The notes under the pieces: generated by a model
Told to the model about the DNA's origin: nothing
Seen by the model: only the letters and a program-made list of their open reading frames with translations
The model's database searches: none
Program-made: the position numbers and the translations under genes
Part shown: positions 7,365 to 8,744 of the stretch, piece after piece
How the letters are laid out: each line of letters begins with the position of its first letter
Position numbering within the stretch: position 1 is the first letter of the stretch
Assembly: GCA_007116685.1 (NCBI GenBank)
Contig: SKIC01000058.1
Span: 1 to 8,744, forward strand
From: Balneolales bacterium
GTDB taxonomy: Bacteria > Bacteroidota > Rhodothermia > Balneolales > Natronogracilivirgulaceae
DNA: 8,744 bases
Reading direction: 5' to 3'

Positions 7365-7666
7365 TGAAAAAACATAGAACCTGGACAGCCCAGCAGAAGC
7401 TGTCGATCATAAAAGAAGCTGAACAAATTGGTGTTACAGCTACGATCCGCAAGCACGAGATCTATTCAAATACGTTTTATATCTGGAAAGAGAAATACGA
7501 ACTTGAAGGCTTTGAAGGACTTGAATCCAGGCGTCAACGTATTGATCCGGAAATTAAGAAGCTACAATTAGAAAACCAGCGACTGAAGCAAATCTTGGCT
7601 GATAAAGAACTCGAGCTGAGTATCAAAGCTGAACTTTTAAAAAAAACGATCCGAAACCCTCGGTAA
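7364..7666 (+). CDS. IS3-family transposase OrfA (DNA-binding subunit)
   Basis: This 100-residue protein has a helix-turn-helix at about residues 5-45 (RTWTAQQKLSIIKEAEQIGV, then an IRKHEIYSNTFYIWKEKY segment) of the Transposase_8/HTH type. A leucine zipper-like coiled coil follows at about 60-94 (IKKLQLENQRLKQIL, then LELSIKAELLKK). OrfA binds the IS ends and normally forms dimers through the zipper. Made alone it usually represses transposition; fused by frameshifting to OrfB it gives the active enzyme. The gene begins right after an inverted repeat, with no recognisable Shine-Dalgarno. Its last codons cover an A8 run, and its stop lies five bases before the first ATG of orfB. Length and layout are normal for the family. 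Confidence 0.92.
   Translation: MKKHRTWTAQQKLSIIKEAEQIGVTATIRKHEIYSNTFYIWKEKYELEGFEGLESRRQRIDPEIKKLQLENQRLKQILADKELELSIKAELLKKTIRNPR
7639..7646 (+). promoter_or_regulatory. A8 slippery site for programmed -1 frameshifting (OrfAB fusion)
   Basis: Eight A bases lie near the end of orfA, whose codons here are TTA AAA AAA ACG. The orfB frame is exactly -1 relative to orfA and is open from before this run through to orfB, adding a bridge that reads KKNDPKPSVKR before the orfB Met. A -1 shift here would give one transposase of about 409 residues. A small hairpin follows four bases later (CCGA 7651-7654, TCGG 7660-7663) and could help stall ribosomes, though it is short. This is the usual expression mode of IS3 transposases. 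Confidence 0.75.
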
Positions 7667-7671
7667 AACGT

Positions 7672-8592
7672 ATGGTAACTCAACACTATATAGATCAAGG
7701 ATATCCGGTTGGAAAGGTTTTAAGTTTTGTGGGTTTATCCTCCAGTAGTTTTTATTACCAGTTCCGTAACGGGCAGCGAGGACGAAAGCCAAGCCGATAT
7801 ACCTTCACCATTGATGGGAAGCGGGTAAGTAACGAGCAGGTTGTCGATGAGATTAAAACCTTGTTGGGACAAAAATTCGTCGATTACGGATATATTAAAG
7901 TGACTTGGTGGCTACGATACAACAAAGAATATTTGATAAACTTCAAGAAGGTGTATCGACTCATGCGTCAGGAAAAACTACTATATCCACAGCGGTTAAC
8001 ATCACGATTTCCGAGAAAATGGGCATCATGGGATGGTCCAGAACTTCAACAACCTTTTGCATACTGGCAGTTTGATATAAAATATGTCTATATCGCTGGT
8101 TTAAAGCGAAATGCGCTGTTACTAACCATACTAGATGTGAATTCACGTTGGATACTGGGTCATTATCTGGGCTGGAATATTCGCAAAGAGCATGTTAAAG
8201 ACTTGTTTGGACAGATTCTTCAGCAATATGATCTACCTGAATGTATCACAGCCAGAAGTGATAATGGTAGCCAGTTTATAGCTCGAATGGTTCGTGAGTT
8301 TCTAGCTCAGATGCATATTATACAGGAGTTCACAAGACCGGCAACGCCACAGCAAAATGGTCACGTTGAAGCCTGGCACAGTATCGTAGATCGCAGTATA
8401 TGTAAGAAAGTAGAGCTGGCTGATCTGAATGATGCAAAACAGACATTCAAAGAATTCATCGACTTTTACAATACCGAGAGGATCCATTCCGGAATCGGTT
8501 TTAAAAGTCCGAAGCAGTACTTGATAGAAAAAGGATTTGGTAGTAATCTTAATCACATTGAATACGAACAAAAATCACAACCTACAAAGTAG
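7672..8592 (+). CDS. IS3-family transposase OrfB (DDE integrase catalytic part)
   Basis: From the ATG at 7672 there are 306 codons. An N-terminal HTH_21-like region (about 14-105, with GLSSSSFYYQ and YGYIKVTWWL) leads into an rve integrase core at about 125-285. The catalytic triad is complete: Asp135 in WQFDIKYV, Asp197 in SDNGSQF and Glu233 in NGHVEAWHS, with 35 residues between the last two as in the IS3 D-D-35-E pattern. FIDFYNTERIHSGIGFKSP (262-280) is the typical C-terminal signature. It cuts and joins DNA ends during transposition. The active form is probably the -1 frameshift product with OrfA, so the ATG here may be little used. The TAG stop falls inside the right inverted repeat, showing how compact the element is. 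Confidence 0.95.
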   Translation: MVTQHYIDQGYPVGKVLSFVGLSSSSFYYQFRNGQRGRKPSRYTFTIDGKRVSNEQVVDEIKTLLGQKFVDYGYIKVTWWLRYNKEYLINFKKVYRLMRQEKLLYPQRLTSRFPRKWASWDGPELQQPFAYWQFDIKYVYIAGLKRNALLLTILDVNSRWILGHYLGWNIRKEHVKDLFGQILQQYDLPECITARSDNGSQFIARMVREFLAQMHIIQEFTRPATPQQNGHVEAWHSIVDRSICKKVELADLNDAKQTFKEFIDFYNTERIHSGIGFKSPKQYLIEKGFGSNLNHIEYEQKSQPTK

Positions 8593-8619
8593 AATATTTC
8601 TCCAGTTTATAGGGGGTTA
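8586..8619 (-). repeat. Right terminal inverted repeat of the IS (IRR)
   Basis: On the minus strand it reads TAACCCCCTATAAA, then CTGGAG, then a stretch ending ATTCTACTTT, the inverted partner of the left end with one base fewer between the two conserved blocks. It contains the last lysine codon and the stop codon of orfB. Confidence 0.85.
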
Positions 8620-8695
8620 GACCAAAGTAATGACTAGCAGATAGCAGTTAGAACGGTCAAAGTTTATTTTTTAGGAATGGCATAGAATGCTCAAA

Positions 8696-8701
8696 AAGGA
8701 G
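8696..8701 (+). promoter_or_regulatory. Ribosome binding site (AAGGAG) of the gene at the right edge
   Basis: AAGGAG is followed by nine bases and then ATG at 8711. The strong match supports a real start although only 11 codons are visible. Confidence 0.6.
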
Positions 8702-8710
8702 ATTTAAATA

Positions 8711-8744
8711 ATGTCGCTTTTTGTGTATTTAATGACTCTTACTG
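8711..8744 (+). CDS. Start of an unidentified gene (runs off right edge)
   Basis: Eleven codons are visible, reading MSLFVYLMTLT. They follow a good Shine-Dalgarno (AAGGAG, nine bases upstream), which is the main evidence that this is a gene. The fragment is too short to assign a family. The hydrophobic start could be a buried beta-strand or the beginning of a membrane segment. It lies 86 bases beyond the right end of the insertion sequence, in the same direction as orfAB, so transcription leaving the element could reach it; I see no terminator between them. Confidence 0.5.
   Translation, partial: MSLFVYLMTLT

Larger units (their letters stand above)
7304..8624 (+). mobile_element. IS3-family insertion sequence, about 1.32 kb, apparently intact
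   Basis: Two overlapping-frame genes (orfA with helix-turn-helix and leucine zipper, orfB with a DDE integrase core) are framed by imperfect inverted repeats whose conserved core is CCCCCT and CTGGAG. The outermost bases that still match are TG at 7304 and, inverted, at 8624. These limits are by eye, and the real tips may differ by a few bases. No stop or frameshift breaks either gene beyond the normal -1 shift. A clean target duplication is not evident: AAGTA occurs right after the right end (8625-8629) but five bases away from the proposed left end (7294-7298). The element lies between the serine hydrolase gene and the gene at the right edge. Confidence 0.88.

Noticed and set aside
8631..8652. 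AGCAG direct repeat (TAGCAGATAGCAGTTAG) right of the IS
   Set aside because: Two short copies only; no array, and nothing similar elsewhere in the window.
1..8744. CRISPR array, tRNA, rRNA, defence system or prophage genes
   Set aside because: No spaced direct repeats, cloverleaf-like sequence, or phage or defence domains were seen on either strand.

Overview
The window most likely comes from a chromosome of the Bacteroidota/FCB group, with Balneolota/Rhodothermia-like bacteria the best guess. The clearest clue is a large secreted protease that ends in a type IX secretion (T9SS) sorting domain of the NPFNPTT kind. Moderate GC and weak Shine-Dalgarno sequences before some genes fit this. I cannot place the genus.

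Layout from left to right. (1) Positions 1-353, minus strand: the 5' part of a CoA-binding protein of the ADP-forming acyl-CoA synthetase/Pat family, running off the left edge. A strong terminator, a TATAAT box and a 16-bp perfect palindrome lie just upstream. (2) 465-3392, minus: a 975-residue secreted trypsin-like serine protease with a signal peptide, an activation propeptide, an intact catalytic triad, several beta-sandwich and carbohydrate-binding-like modules, and a T9SS sorting domain. (3) 3393-3683: a divergent intergenic region. (4) 3684-5222, plus: a 512-residue polytopic membrane protein that looks like a transporter but that I do not recognise. (5) 5284-7140, minus: a 618-residue exported serine hydrolase of the class C beta-lactamase/PBP-like family with a four-helix membrane tail, convergent with the membrane protein. 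(6) 7304-8624: an apparently intact IS3-family insertion sequence. It has imperfect terminal inverted repeats, orfA and orfB, an A8 slippery site for -1 frameshifting, and a hairpin that sequesters the orfA start. (7) 8711-8744, plus: the first 11 codons of another gene behind a good ribosome binding site, running off the right edge.

The genes do not form one pathway. Genes 2, 4 and 5 concern the cell surface or envelope (secreted protease, transporter, periplasmic hydrolase). They are single genes in divergent or convergent order rather than an operon. The IS lies between the start of the hydrolase gene and the gene at the right edge, so it may have separated an ancestral divergent promoter region. 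I see no defence system, CRISPR array, tRNA or rRNA. The points most worth a second look are the unrecognised transporter, the unusual module order of the protease, and the translation-control features of the IS.
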